Shown: positions 15,362 to 21,520 of the stretch, piece by piece
Layout: every line of letters begins with the position of its first letter
Position numbering within the stretch: position 1 is the first letter of the stretch
From: a virus
DNA: 22,563 nucleotides
Virus record (IMG/VR): IMGVR_UViG_3300023281_000651
Span: 1-22,563 of that record
Direction: 5' to 3' (one strand)
The notes under the pieces: generated by a model
The model's input: the letters and a program-made list of their open reading frames with translations, nothing else
Told to the model about the DNA's origin: nothing
Databases searched by the model: none
Program-made: the position numbers and the translations under genes

Positions 15362-16557
15362 CTGTAATTCATCCACTCCATTGTTTTGGCTAAATTACCA
15401 CCAGCTAAATTGTTTGTATAAACATATTCATTTAGAATGAAATCACACTTATTCACTTGTGTTGGTGATCCCAAACCAAACTTCTTATTTGCAATGTCTA
15501 TTGATTCATTTAAAAGAACAACTGATTCATTCATGTTATAATACAGCTGAACACCAGTTGTAAAAACCCTAATTGCAAAAGTATATGGTTCTTTTCTTTT
15601 GTGTTGTGTGCTTGAATTAGTTCCATTTGTTGGACAAATTGGAAATGGTGAATTTATGAAGTTTGTTGTTGCAATATTTGTGACTTGAATTTGACCACTT
15701 GAATTGATGAATATATTCAATCCCTCTGTAAATGTTTCAACATCACCAAAGAAACCAATCACATTTGGTGAAGTTCCATCACTGAATCTTCCAAAGTCTT
15801 TAATTGTTATGATGAAAGTGTTTTCTGTTTCATTTGTTGGAATATGTGACAAACTACATGTTTCAGTAAATGATGTGTCTAAGAATCTAAATCCATTTTT
15901 TACTGGTGACCAAACAACATTCTGACCAGTCTTGTTAAGAGCATCATTACCAATTAATGTATCAACAACTGGTCTTAATTCTGTGACTTGATTTGCAACA
16001 ATAGTAGTGAATGAATGAATTTGTTCCCTTGAATACCAAGCAAGAATTGGAAACACTCCATCTGGCAAAATATAATCCAATGAAAATTGTTGTTCAGTAT
16101 TGAAATACGGAATATTGCAAGCTGTCGATTCATTAGGTGTGATCACTTCAAATGATGTTGCCCATCCAGAACAATTGTCTGGTTCTGTATCAATGAATGG
16201 TGTTGCTAAAATTGGCAGCTGCATTGATATGTTTGTGTCTTCATTGATGAAAAACTTTCCTTTTGTAAGTTCTTTACATAAGTCTTGTAATATAAGCAAG
16301 GCATCAGAAAGACAAGTTGCTTCATTTCTCATCTTATTAGATGCAACATTATATCTGTCAAATACAACAACATCAAATCCATAAGTGATTGTCTGATCAT
16401 CAATTGAAGTTCCAGTTGGTGTCAAATGAAGTGCTGGATATTCTGTGAATTTATCTTTGTCAAACAAGTCTATTTCACCATAAGTGAAAGACTGTATTTG
16501 TTGATGCCTATCAGCAATCACATCAAAATATTGAATAATGGCTTTGTATGTTATCAT
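15358..16557 (-). CDS. Tail-terminator-like protein fused to a jelly-roll domain
   Basis: A 399-residue protein with two visible parts. Residues 1-150 (YKAIIQYFDVIADRHQQIQS, GEIDLFDKDKFTEYPALHLT, TITYGFDVVVFDRYN) match the short tail-terminator or neck-type protein of Bacteroidetes phages, normally about 130-170 residues alone. Residues about 170-399 look like a LamG/concanavalin jelly roll: NGFRFLDTSF, NTFIITIKDFG, EPYTFAIRVFTTGVQLYYN, NKKFGLGSP and NEYVYTNNLAGGNLAKTMEW. It ends in the 'E.i.Yn..L....' strand usual for that fold. ATG overlaps the stop of the frameshift extension (ATGA). A tail-terminator ring carrying an exposed lectin-like domain would be unusual. The alternative is an unrelated tail protein with a similar N-terminus. 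Confidence 0.6.
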   Translation of the reverse strand: MITYKAIIQYFDVIADRHQQIQSFTYGEIDLFDKDKFTEYPALHLTPTGTSIDDQTITYGFDVVVFDRYNVASNKMRNEATCLSDALLILQDLCKELTKGKFFINEDTNISMQLPILATPFIDTEPDNCSGWATSFEVITPNESTACNIPYFNTEQQFSLDYILPDGVFPILAWYSREQIHSFTTIVANQVTELRPVVDTLIGNDALNKTGQNVVWSPVKNGFRFLDTSFTETCSLSHIPTNETENTFIITIKDFGRFSDGTSPNVIGFFGDVETFTEGLNIFINSSGQIQVTNIATTNFINSPFPICPTNGTNSSTQHKRKEPYTFAIRVFTTGVQLYYNMNESVVLLNESIDIANKKFGLGSPTQVNKCDFILNEYVYTNNLAGGNLAKTMEWMNYR

Positions 16558-16796
16558 CTTGATCTTTGTTTCTTTCTCATTTCCTTTTCTCTTTCTGTTG
16601 ACTTGTCTGCTTCAAGTGAAAGTTTTGTCAGACAGAACATTAATGGAAGCCTTGTGATTTGATCGAACTTTAATATGTCACCATTTGTCAATCCATCAAT
16701 TACACTGAACCATCCATATCCACTTGCGACTGATTTTTTTCCACCTTGTTTGAAGACAGAAGAAAATTGTTTTGTAGTTCTGTTCCGAAATTCCAA
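16554..16796 (-). CDS. -1 frame extension of the tail assembly chaperone (GT-like)
   Basis: An 80-residue reading frame in the -1 frame relative to the 199-residue gene, overlapping its last 97 nt. It contains VASGYGWFSVIDGLTNGDIL and KFDQITRLPLMFCLTKLSLE, then a charged C-terminus ending KKQRSR. The GYGWFsv...L..gDi.k.d.it pattern is one I associate with the second half of tail chaperones in Bacteroidetes phages. The first codon available at its 5' end is TTG. No ATG or GTG precedes the GYGWF motif, and the first in-frame ATG is codon 53. Independent initiation is therefore unlikely, and expression by -1 frameshifting from the upstream gene is the best explanation. The fused product would be about 248 residues. 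An alternative is a homopolymer sequencing error splitting one gene. Confidence 0.62.
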   Translation of the reverse strand: MEFRNRTTKQFSSVFKQGGKKSVASGYGWFSVIDGLTNGDILKFDQITRLPLMFCLTKLSLEADKSTEREKEMRKKQRSR

Positions 16797-17299
16797 AAAA
16801 AAACAGCAATTGCATTTCCTATGTCAATAGAAAGATTTCTGAATTTAACATCATTTAATGAATGCACATCTGAATCATATGGATCAACATCATATCTGTT
16901 TCCGTCTTCCTTGATAATTGGTCTGTATAATACTGACATCATCTTTGCAATGTCATTGTCTTTTGCATAAGTTTCAAGATCTACAAATTCACCCAAAGTC
17001 ATCTCATCAATTTTAGGATGCCATCCATAGATTTCCCCATCAATCTCAATTTTGTTTATGATCTTTTTGTTGACTGGTTTGCTGATTAGCTTGTGCAGAT
17101 TCTTTTGAATCTTTTGCAAATCTGACAACTTCATCACTTCAACAACTTCTGCTTTAATATTGCAAAGTGTTGAAATGGTTTGTACTGCAATTTCATGATG
17201 GTCTTCCAGATCTTTCATGCTATTAATATAATTAGCATAAGTTCTGATGCTTATTTCAGACCATTCAGTTGGAATTGATATTTCAAATGTTTTGTTCAT
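16700..17299 (-). CDS. Putative tail assembly chaperone (gpG-like, frame 0)
   Basis: A 199-residue, mainly helical protein. The first part has SIPTEWSEISIRTYANYINS, AVQTISTLCNIKAEVV and LSDLQKIQKNLHKLISKP. Then come a conserved-looking IDEMTLGEFVDLETYAKD, MMSVLYRPI and YDVDPYD, and finally NAIAVFFWNFGTELQNNFLL. This order fits a family I recall beside the terminase in Bacteroidetes phages, interpreted as tail assembly chaperone. The frame-0 product ends at TAA 16700. Two slippery runs lie near its 3' end, T9 at 16795-16803 and A7 at 16734-16740, each allowing a -1 shift into the downstream frame, as in the lambda gpG/gpGT arrangement. It starts 36 nt after TerL, with an A/T-rich leader. Confidence 0.65.
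   Translation of the reverse strand: MNKTFEISIPTEWSEISIRTYANYINSMKDLEDHHEIAVQTISTLCNIKAEVVEVMKLSDLQKIQKNLHKLISKPVNKKIINKIEIDGEIYGWHPKIDEMTLGEFVDLETYAKDNDIAKMMSVLYRPIIKEDGNRYDVDPYDSDVHSLNDVKFRNLSIDIGNAIAVFFWNFGTELQNNFLLSSNKVEKNQSQVDMDGSV
16733..16739 (-). promoter_or_regulatory. Candidate -1 frameshift site, A AAA AAT
   Basis: In frame 0 the codons read GAA AAA AAT, giving the heptamer A AAA AAT (pattern X XXY YYZ). A -1 slip leads straight to TCA GTC GCA and the GYGWF motif, keeping nearly all of the conserved frame-0 C-terminus. That makes it the better of the two candidate sites. I did not find a clear stimulatory hairpin by eye. Confidence 0.5.
16795..16803 (-). promoter_or_regulatory. 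Candidate -1 frameshift site, run of nine T
   Basis: Frame-0 codons GTT TTT TTT TGG contain T TTT TTT, a slippery heptamer. A -1 slip enters the downstream frame at TTG GAA TTT. The site lies at the 5' end of the -1 frame. It would discard the frame-0 segment WNFGTELQNNFLL, which looks conserved, so it is the second choice. Long T-runs are also prone to sequencing error. Confidence 0.35.
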
Positions 17300-17335
17300 T
17301 GTAAAGTTTAAAGGTGTTTTTTAATTTATTTCCTT

Positions 17336-18652
17336 TTAGAATTCGTATACTCCATAGTTTCCTTTGACTTCATACCACATTCGCATCATTAAAGCATCAG
17401 CATAATCTGGTGATCTACCAAGCAATGATTTCATGGTGTCTTTTGGTACAATAGAAAGCTTCTGTGTGTCCTTATCTAATTTGTCACGTTTAATGATTTC
17501 AAGTTCTTCAATGATGGTCTGTTTGTGTCTGGTGTCTTTTATTGCCACCTTTCCATTGTTCACCATTTCACCGAGTTTGAAATAGCATTGTGTTTTTAAG
17601 TTCTGGAAGTTTTCTGATTTCAATGCTTTTGATCCATTGACAAATCCTTTGCATCCAGAAACACCATCTTTCACACCACCACCAACACCATCTTCATCAA
17701 CAATGATGTGTGACCTTTGAACGCTGTTCTGGATTGCCATTGTTTTAATTGCATCTATTGTATCAACAACAGAAGATGTGTCCATAGAAGTAATCTTTTC
17801 AGCTGTCAAACCATTCCAAAGAATAATGACTGTCTTGTCTGCTCCAAATCTTGCAACATCACAAGTGATGAATTTTAATCCACCATCAATTGTATTGGTG
17901 AACATATCATGAATTGAATCATAATCAAATAAAAGTGCATCGTCTTCATTGTATTCCCAATCACCAAGAAGAAGTCTTTGTCTTGACACCTTATCAAGTT
18001 TTTCAAGTTGTTTGATGTAATGTTCTGATATTGCAGAATTGTCTGTCACAAGTGATTGAATGAATTGTCTGTGATCTGGCATTCTGTTTTCTTTTGATGG
18101 TTTATAGAATTCAGAATACAACCATGTTTTGGTTGGATTGCAAGTCATCAATGTTTTTGGAATCAAATCAAACTTGTCCAGCTTGTATCTTATCCTTGAA
18201 TTTAGAATGTTGATTGCTTTTTGTGACACCTCTGCACATTCATCAACAAAACAGTCCGTGATTTCCAAACCACCCAATGAAGTGAAGTCTGGATCTGATG
18301 GATATAAGAATAAGTCTTTCAAATATATTATTGAATCATTGAAGAAAGTGATGGTTGAATCTTGTGCATTGTAATTGAAATGCTCTTTTGGTTTTAATCC
18401 ACAAAAGTCTTGTGCCACTTCAAAGAAAGTGTTCAATGTTGTTGCTTTCAGATTCTTCAATTTACTTCTTCCAATCACACTTCTTGTTCCAGCATATTGA
18501 AGTCTTCTTTGTATTTGCCAAAGACAACCAGTAAAGGTTTTTGATCCACCAGCACCACCACCAAACAGAACTTCTGTTGTGGTTTTATCTTCCAAGTATT
18601 TGAAACATTCTACTTGACGAGGAAATAAATCAATATCAATTTGCTTTGACAT
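17336..18652 (-). CDS. terL: Terminase large subunit
   Basis: A 438-residue packaging motor with both domains. ATPase: Walker A GGGAGGSKT at 31-39, Walker B ITDCFVDE at 131-138 with the catalytic Glu138, and the coupling motif TCNPT at 170-174. RNase H-like nuclease: CDVARFGADKT around 264-273 (Asp265), IIVDEDGVGGG around 316-326 (Asp319/Asp321) and SPDYADALMM at 414-423. All key residues are present and the length is normal, so the gene appears intact. It would cut concatemers and pump DNA through the portal. The start overlaps the small terminase gene by 17 nt. Tail genes, not the portal, follow it. Confidence 0.95.
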   Translation of the reverse strand: MSKQIDIDLFPRQVECFKYLEDKTTTEVLFGGGAGGSKTFTGCLWQIQRRLQYAGTRSVIGRSKLKNLKATTLNTFFEVAQDFCGLKPKEHFNYNAQDSTITFFNDSIIYLKDLFLYPSDPDFTSLGGLEITDCFVDECAEVSQKAINILNSRIRYKLDKFDLIPKTLMTCNPTKTWLYSEFYKPSKENRMPDHRQFIQSLVTDNSAISEHYIKQLEKLDKVSRQRLLLGDWEYNEDDALLFDYDSIHDMFTNTIDGGLKFITCDVARFGADKTVIILWNGLTAEKITSMDTSSVVDTIDAIKTMAIQNSVQRSHIIVDEDGVGGGVKDGVSGCKGFVNGSKALKSENFQNLKTQCYFKLGEMVNNGKVAIKDTRHKQTIIEELEIIKRDKLDKDTQKLSIVPKDTMKSLLGRSPDYADALMMRMWYEVKGNYGVYEF

Positions 18653-18923
18653 CTAATGGTTTTAAGTTGATGATGATTGATTTGTCAGTCACATCAGCTT
18701 TGATTTCTGTTCTTGATAGTTTTGGAACAATGTATTCCGACATTTTCAGAATGATCTCCAATGCTCTTTCTGGATCTTCAGAAGCAACATCAGACAACCA
18801 TATTTTCATATTGTCAAGATTGCTTTCAACCAACAATTGGAAAGCATTTCTGATTTCTTGTGTTGACTTGTTTGGAATCCCTTTCCGATTACCAGCTAAC
18901 TGATTTCCCTTTTCAAATGGCAT
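18636..18923 (-). CDS. terS: Putative terminase small subunit
   Basis: A 95-residue protein directly upstream of TerL with a 17-nt overlap. It begins FEKGNQLAGNRKGIPNKSTQ, the 'F.kGN.l..gRpkGspNK.t.eir' opening seen in small DNA-binding proteins before terL in many phages (DUF5681-like). Helices follow (AFQLLVESNLDNMKIWLSDV and ERALEIILKMSEYIVPKL). It would recognise packaging sites and regulate TerL. Its ATG shares one base with the stop of the 27-residue ORF (TAATG). The call rests on the N-terminal motif and position. Confidence 0.72.
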   Translation of the reverse strand: MPFEKGNQLAGNRKGIPNKSTQEIRNAFQLLVESNLDNMKIWLSDVASEDPERALEIILKMSEYIVPKLSRTEIKADVTDKSIIINLKPLDVKAN

Positions 18924-19006
18924 TACTCTTTGTTTATTAATGAATAATAATATACATAAGAAACAAGAATGACAAACCCTATAATGACTGCGTAAATATT
19001 TATCAT
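18923..19006 (-). CDS. 27-residue membrane peptide
   Basis: A very short ORF (ATG 19004-19006, TAA 18923-18925) exactly filling the space between two genes. It starts 1 nt after the TAA of the 93-residue gene, and its stop overlaps the terS ATG as TAATG. Apart from an N-terminal MIN and a C-terminal NKE it is hydrophobic (VIIGFVILVSYVYYYSL), one membrane span. The fit at both ends argues for a real, coupled gene. Function unknown. Confidence 0.5.
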   Translation of the reverse strand: MINIYAVIIGFVILVSYVYYYSLINKE

Positions 19007-19007
19007 C

Positions 19008-19289
19008 TTAATTTGTGTCAATTGGTGTCACTTTCTCATAAATCTTTGGTGCAAGTTCTTGTGGAATAAAAGTCTTGATGCTTATTGATCCTTTAAGATT
19101 TGACTTTTTATTGTTTAAGAATTTAAATACACTTTCAATTGACTGGATTGATTTCTGAAGTGCATATCCCCTTGCCATGTCTTGAACATATTCAATCACT
19201 TCTGGTTGTCCTTTGAATGTTTCTGCTATTTGTGCAAGAACATCAACTTTACCATCTTTTGTTCTGATCACTTCTTCTTGTTTTTCCAT
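19008..19289 (-). CDS. Protein of unknown function, 93 residues
   Basis: No family recognised. It is soluble and mixed helical. It begins MEKQEEVIRTKDGKVDVLAQ, followed by EVIEYVQDMARGYALQKSIQ, which looks like one continuous amphipathic helix. A basic patch (NNKKSNLKGS) and a C-terminal strand region with a Pro-rich end come after. The start overlaps the preceding 74-residue gene by 22 nt. Position between early-type genes and the terminase suggests a packaging or regulatory accessory, without direct evidence. Confidence 0.6.
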   Translation of the reverse strand: MEKQEEVIRTKDGKVDVLAQIAETFKGQPEVIEYVQDMARGYALQKSIQSIESVFKFLNNKKSNLKGSISIKTFIPQELAPKIYEKVTPIDTN

Positions 19290-19492
19290 TCTTCTGTTTT
19301 AAAGTATTTGTCCAATTTGTAGTTCTTTCTGTTGTCTGATATTCCAAACATCATTAACATATTGTCAGCAACTACAAAACCATCTTTATTGATGAATATT
19401 TGTTTGACCTCTTTGTCTATTGTTGTGATGAATTTCTTTCCATCAGCTTCCAGAATACATCTATGATCCACAAGCTTCACAATCTTCATCAT
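19268..19492 (-). CDS. Protein of unknown function, 74 residues
   Basis: No family recognised. The first two thirds look like a small beta-sheet domain (KIVKLVDHRCILEADGKKFI, then KQIFINKDGFVVADNMLMMF), and the end is a basic, Lys-rich tail (EEWKNKKK). It begins with two consecutive ATG codons. The start lies 32 nt inside the 44-residue ORF and its end overlaps the 93-residue gene by 22 nt. Beta-rich core with a basic tail could bind nucleic acid or a partner protein, but this is speculative. Confidence 0.55.
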   Translation of the reverse strand: MMKIVKLVDHRCILEADGKKFITTIDKEVKQIFINKDGFVVADNMLMMFGISDNRKNYKLDKYFKTEEWKNKKK

Positions 19493-19595
19493 TTATATCA
19501 CAAACATCTGGTTGATCTCTGTCAGATAAGTCTTTCAAGAAGTCATCAAATGAATCATTCAGTTTGTCATTGTCTACTTTTGGATCTTTATTCAT
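19461..19595 (-). CDS. 44-residue acidic peptide with a Cys triplet
   Basis: A short ORF (ATG 19593-19595, TAG 19461-19463). It is strongly acidic (MNKDPKVDNDKLNDSFDDFL) and ends with three Cys close together (VCDINDEDCEACGS). Its start overlaps the DUF3310 stop by 8 nt in the form ATGAATAA, and it overlaps the 74-residue gene by 32 nt. It closes the only gap in this overlapping gene chain. High acidity suggests a DNA mimic or binding partner, but no function can be assigned. Confidence 0.45.
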   Translation of the reverse strand: MNKDPKVDNDKLNDSFDDFLKDLSDRDQPDVCDINDEDCEACGS

Positions 19596-19809
19596 TGTAT
19601 TTTGTTTGAAGTATTATTCTTAGATAGTGAATTGCTTTCTTTATGTCATCAGCACCATTCTTTGATTGATGTCTTGAAACATACTTGATTACATTACCCT
19701 CACAAAAATCAATCTTGTTTGATATGATGTAATCCAATGGTTCAATCTTCATCATTGCGTAATGCTGTTTCAGATCATCACCTTGCCATTCTTTCTCTGT
19801 GTCTTTCAT
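19588..19809 (-). CDS. DUF3310 family protein (SaV-like)
   Basis: A 73-residue protein with the whole DUF3310 signature: HYAMMKIEPLDYIISNKIDF (16-35), then EGNVIKYVSRHQSKNG (37-52) and DDIKKAIHYLRIIL (54-67). The family (PF11753) is widespread in phages, often annotated as nucleotide kinase or 'SaV-like', though the biochemical role is not well established. It consists of two or three helices packed around the Gly-Asn-x-x-Lys-Tyr motif. The start overlaps the HNH gene by 32 nt. Confidence 0.85.
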   Translation of the reverse strand: MKDTEKEWQGDDLKQHYAMMKIEPLDYIISNKIDFCEGNVIKYVSRHQSKNGADDIKKAIHYLRIILQTKYNE

Positions 19810-20029
19810 GAAGTAATTTTTTGAACTGTTCTTTATCTCCGTAATGAATATGACACTTTCTGCAAACTGCCATTAAATTTTCAATTGTGTCTTTTAGTTT
19901 TGATCCACCAGATTGTCTTGGTTCTATATGATGAATGTCCACAGCTTTCTTTCCACACATTTCACAAGGAATAAATTCATCACCAAAATAACTGAAGAAG
20001 TCCATGTATATCTTTGTGTGTTTCTTCAT
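19778..20029 (-). CDS. HNH endonuclease
   Basis: An 83-residue single-domain HNH nuclease. Zinc-binding Cys pairs are CEMC (22-25) and CRKC (56-59). The catalytic DIHHI is at 31-35 (His33/His34), followed by the conserved ENLMAVCRKCHIHYG (50-64; Asn51, His60, His62). Small HNH proteins near terminase genes assist DNA cleavage during packaging in HK97-like phages. This one lies about 1.1 kb before terL, so such a role is plausible, but a homing or defence role cannot be excluded. The start overlaps the preceding stop as ATGA. Confidence 0.88.
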   Translation of the reverse strand: MKKHTKIYMDFFSYFGDEFIPCEMCGKKAVDIHHIEPRQSGGSKLKDTIENLMAVCRKCHIHYGDKEQFKKLLHERHRERMAR

Positions 20030-20388
20030 TCCAGTTTGTCTTTGATCTTATCAATTAGATTGTTCATGTATCTAAGATAAAAAATGTCAAATTCAATTTC
20101 TTTCTGCTTGTGTTGTTTCCAGTAAATATACAAGACTGATCTAAGTCTTTGTGATGGTGTCTTTCCATCATTCTTTTCTGATTCTAATTTGAAGCCATCT
20201 AAAGCATCCAATTCTTCTTGTGATATGTTATCACTTGAAAGATACATCAAACATTCAGTCTTTCTTAGATTGAATAATTTGACAGCTCTGTCCGTGTCCA
20301 GTTCATAAGTTGAAAGAACTATCTTGACAGATGAATCTTGTCTTGTTGCAATTGATTCAACACCTACTGGAATAACTAACTTAGTCAT
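20026..20388 (-). CDS. Conserved phage protein of unknown function, 120 residues
   Basis: A two-part protein. Residues 1-65 are an alpha/beta domain (TRQDSSVKIVLSTYELDTDR, AVKLFNLRKTECLMYLSSDN). The second part has GKTPSQRLRSVLYIYWKQHK and a C-terminal amphipathic helix (FDIFYLRYMNNLIDKIKDKL). I recall the 'k.vi.t.el.......lf.l......v.i' plus 'kSpSqRLRnvLy..w' pattern in many phage proteins near recombination or replication genes, always without function. It is soluble, with no catalytic motif. It overlaps the next gene by 4 nt (ATGA) and the previous gene by 8 nt. Confidence 0.65.
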   Translation of the reverse strand: MTKLVIPVGVESIATRQDSSVKIVLSTYELDTDRAVKLFNLRKTECLMYLSSDNISQEELDALDGFKLESEKNDGKTPSQRLRSVLYIYWKQHKQKEIEFDIFYLRYMNNLIDKIKDKLE

Positions 20389-20599
20389 CTTGCTTTCTTA
20401 TAATGTCATAAAAAAATGGATCAATCTTCTTGATTTCTCTTTCAATGTGCTTCCAATCTGACTTTGTTTGTTTTTCACCTAAATCTTGACTTGATTTTGT
20501 TCCAAGTGCTGCAATGTTTGTTGCATTTGTTTGAAGCAAACTATCAATTTGATCTTTGATTGATTGATCTGTGTAATATTTTGGAACATTACTTTTCAT
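20381..20599 (-). CDS. Protein of unknown function, 72 residues
   Basis: A helical, soluble protein without recognised family. The ATG at 20599 is chosen over a TTG four codons upstream, as ATG is used elsewhere and still overlaps the preceding stop by 11 nt. It begins MKSNVPKYYTDQSIKDQIDS, has a Ser/Thr/Gln-rich centre and a second helix with SDWKHIEREIKKIDPFFYDI. The order around it (Cys-rich protein, this gene, 120-residue protein) suggests they act together, but nothing in the sequence shows how. Confidence 0.55.
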   Translation of the reverse strand: MKSNVPKYYTDQSIKDQIDSLLQTNATNIAALGTKSSQDLGEKQTKSDWKHIEREIKKIDPFFYDIIRKQDD

Positions 20600-20996
20600 A
20601 TTCTTCAACAATTTGATTCATTTCTTTCAATGCAGATTTCAAACATGGTACACAATTGCTGGTTTTGGTGTTTCCTCCAAAATATTTTCTTTGCATATCA
20701 TACAAGACATCTTTTTGATCTGGATTGATAGTGTGTTTTACTTCTTCAAGCAATTTCTTTATTGCAAGATAGTCATTCTCTGTGACTTGTAAGTCATTCC
20801 AGAAAGAAAATGGACATGTACTGAAAGATATTTTTGTTTTCGCATCCATGAAACATCCACATGTTCTTTTGTCACCAACCTTGTTTCCTTTAATAGCTGT
20901 TCCACAAGTTCTGGTTCTTTTTCTGAAGTGTTTACAAGCTTCACAAATGGCAATTCTTTTCTGTGCAAGTTCTTTGTCTGCTTTGAATGGAATCAT
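20589..20996 (-). CDS. Cys-rich putative zinc-binding protein
   Basis: A 135-residue protein with an N-terminal Cys cluster: CEAC (18-21), C31, CGC (46-48) and C61, in the form 'iC..C..........CG............CGC.m..K......CP...W'. This is a treble-clef or rubredoxin-like zinc site. Comparable small proteins are common in Bacteroidetes phages (DUF6171-like, from memory). The C-terminal part is helical, with another pair CVPC at 115-118 and the ending NQIVEEYEK. It probably binds metal and nucleic acid or protein; no enzymatic motif is seen. It starts in an ATGA overlap with the sigma-like gene. Confidence 0.65.
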   Translation of the reverse strand: MIPFKADKELAQKRIAICEACKHFRKRTRTCGTAIKGNKVGDKRTCGCFMDAKTKISFSTCPFSFWNDLQVTENDYLAIKKLLEEVKHTINPDQKDVLYDMQRKYFGGNTKTSNCVPCLKSALKEMNQIVEEYEK

Positions 20997-21520
20997 ATTA
21001 ATTTCTTTATGTTGTTTTTTACTTTGTCAATTGTGTATTGAATACTTTTGAAAGTGATTCCAGTTTCTTCAGACAGTCTTCTTATTGAAAGACCAGTTTC
21101 ATAATATAATTGAAACAACTTTCTGTCATATTCATCAAATGTGTTCAAACAATCATCAATCTTTTCATTCATCATTTCAACATGATCATTTGAATTGTTT
21201 TCAATTCTTTTGTTTGCAAGATGTTCAAGAAAGGAATCATCAGAATTGATTTTCTTTTTCTTGTATTGCACCATCTTTTTATTGAATTGTGATTTTGTTG
21301 AATAGAATTTCACCATCATGATCTTGCAGATGTATGTTTTTATCTTTCCAGAATCTATGATGATAAGAAGTTTGTGTTGGTTCATGGTCATCAACTGAAG
21401 GAATGTTTCTTGGACCAAGTCTTCAGATAAATCCTTGTCTTTGGTTTGTTTTATTGCAAATCCAAGAAAATATTTGTAGTCTTTGTAAATCCATTCAATT
21501 GGATGCCATTGATTTTTCAT
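20993..21520 (-). CDS. Phage sigma-70-family transcription factor
   Basis: About 175 residues from the ATG at 21520. A longer frame would start at 21574 inside the upstream gene, but the ATGA overlap at 21520/21517 favours the shorter form. Region 2-like motif: DLSEDLVQETFLQLMTMNQ (about 30-48), the 'd.eDlvQetF' core-binding helix. A basic segment follows (about 80-100, KKMVQYKKKKINSD). Region 4-like HTH at the end: FDEYDRKLFQLYYETGLSIR and LSEETGITFKSIQYTIDKV. The ECF-like two-domain layout fits a factor that would direct host RNA polymerase to phage (possibly late) promoters or work like the late regulators next to terminase genes. Region 2 is divergent, so promoter specificity cannot be judged. 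Confidence 0.72.
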   Translation of the reverse strand: MKNQWHPIEWIYKDYKYFLGFAIKQTKDKDLSEDLVQETFLQLMTMNQHKLLIIIDSGKIKTYICKIMMVKFYSTKSQFNKKMVQYKKKKINSDDSFLEHLANKRIENNSNDHVEMMNEKIDDCLNTFDEYDRKLFQLYYETGLSIRRLSEETGITFKSIQYTIDKVKNNIKKLI

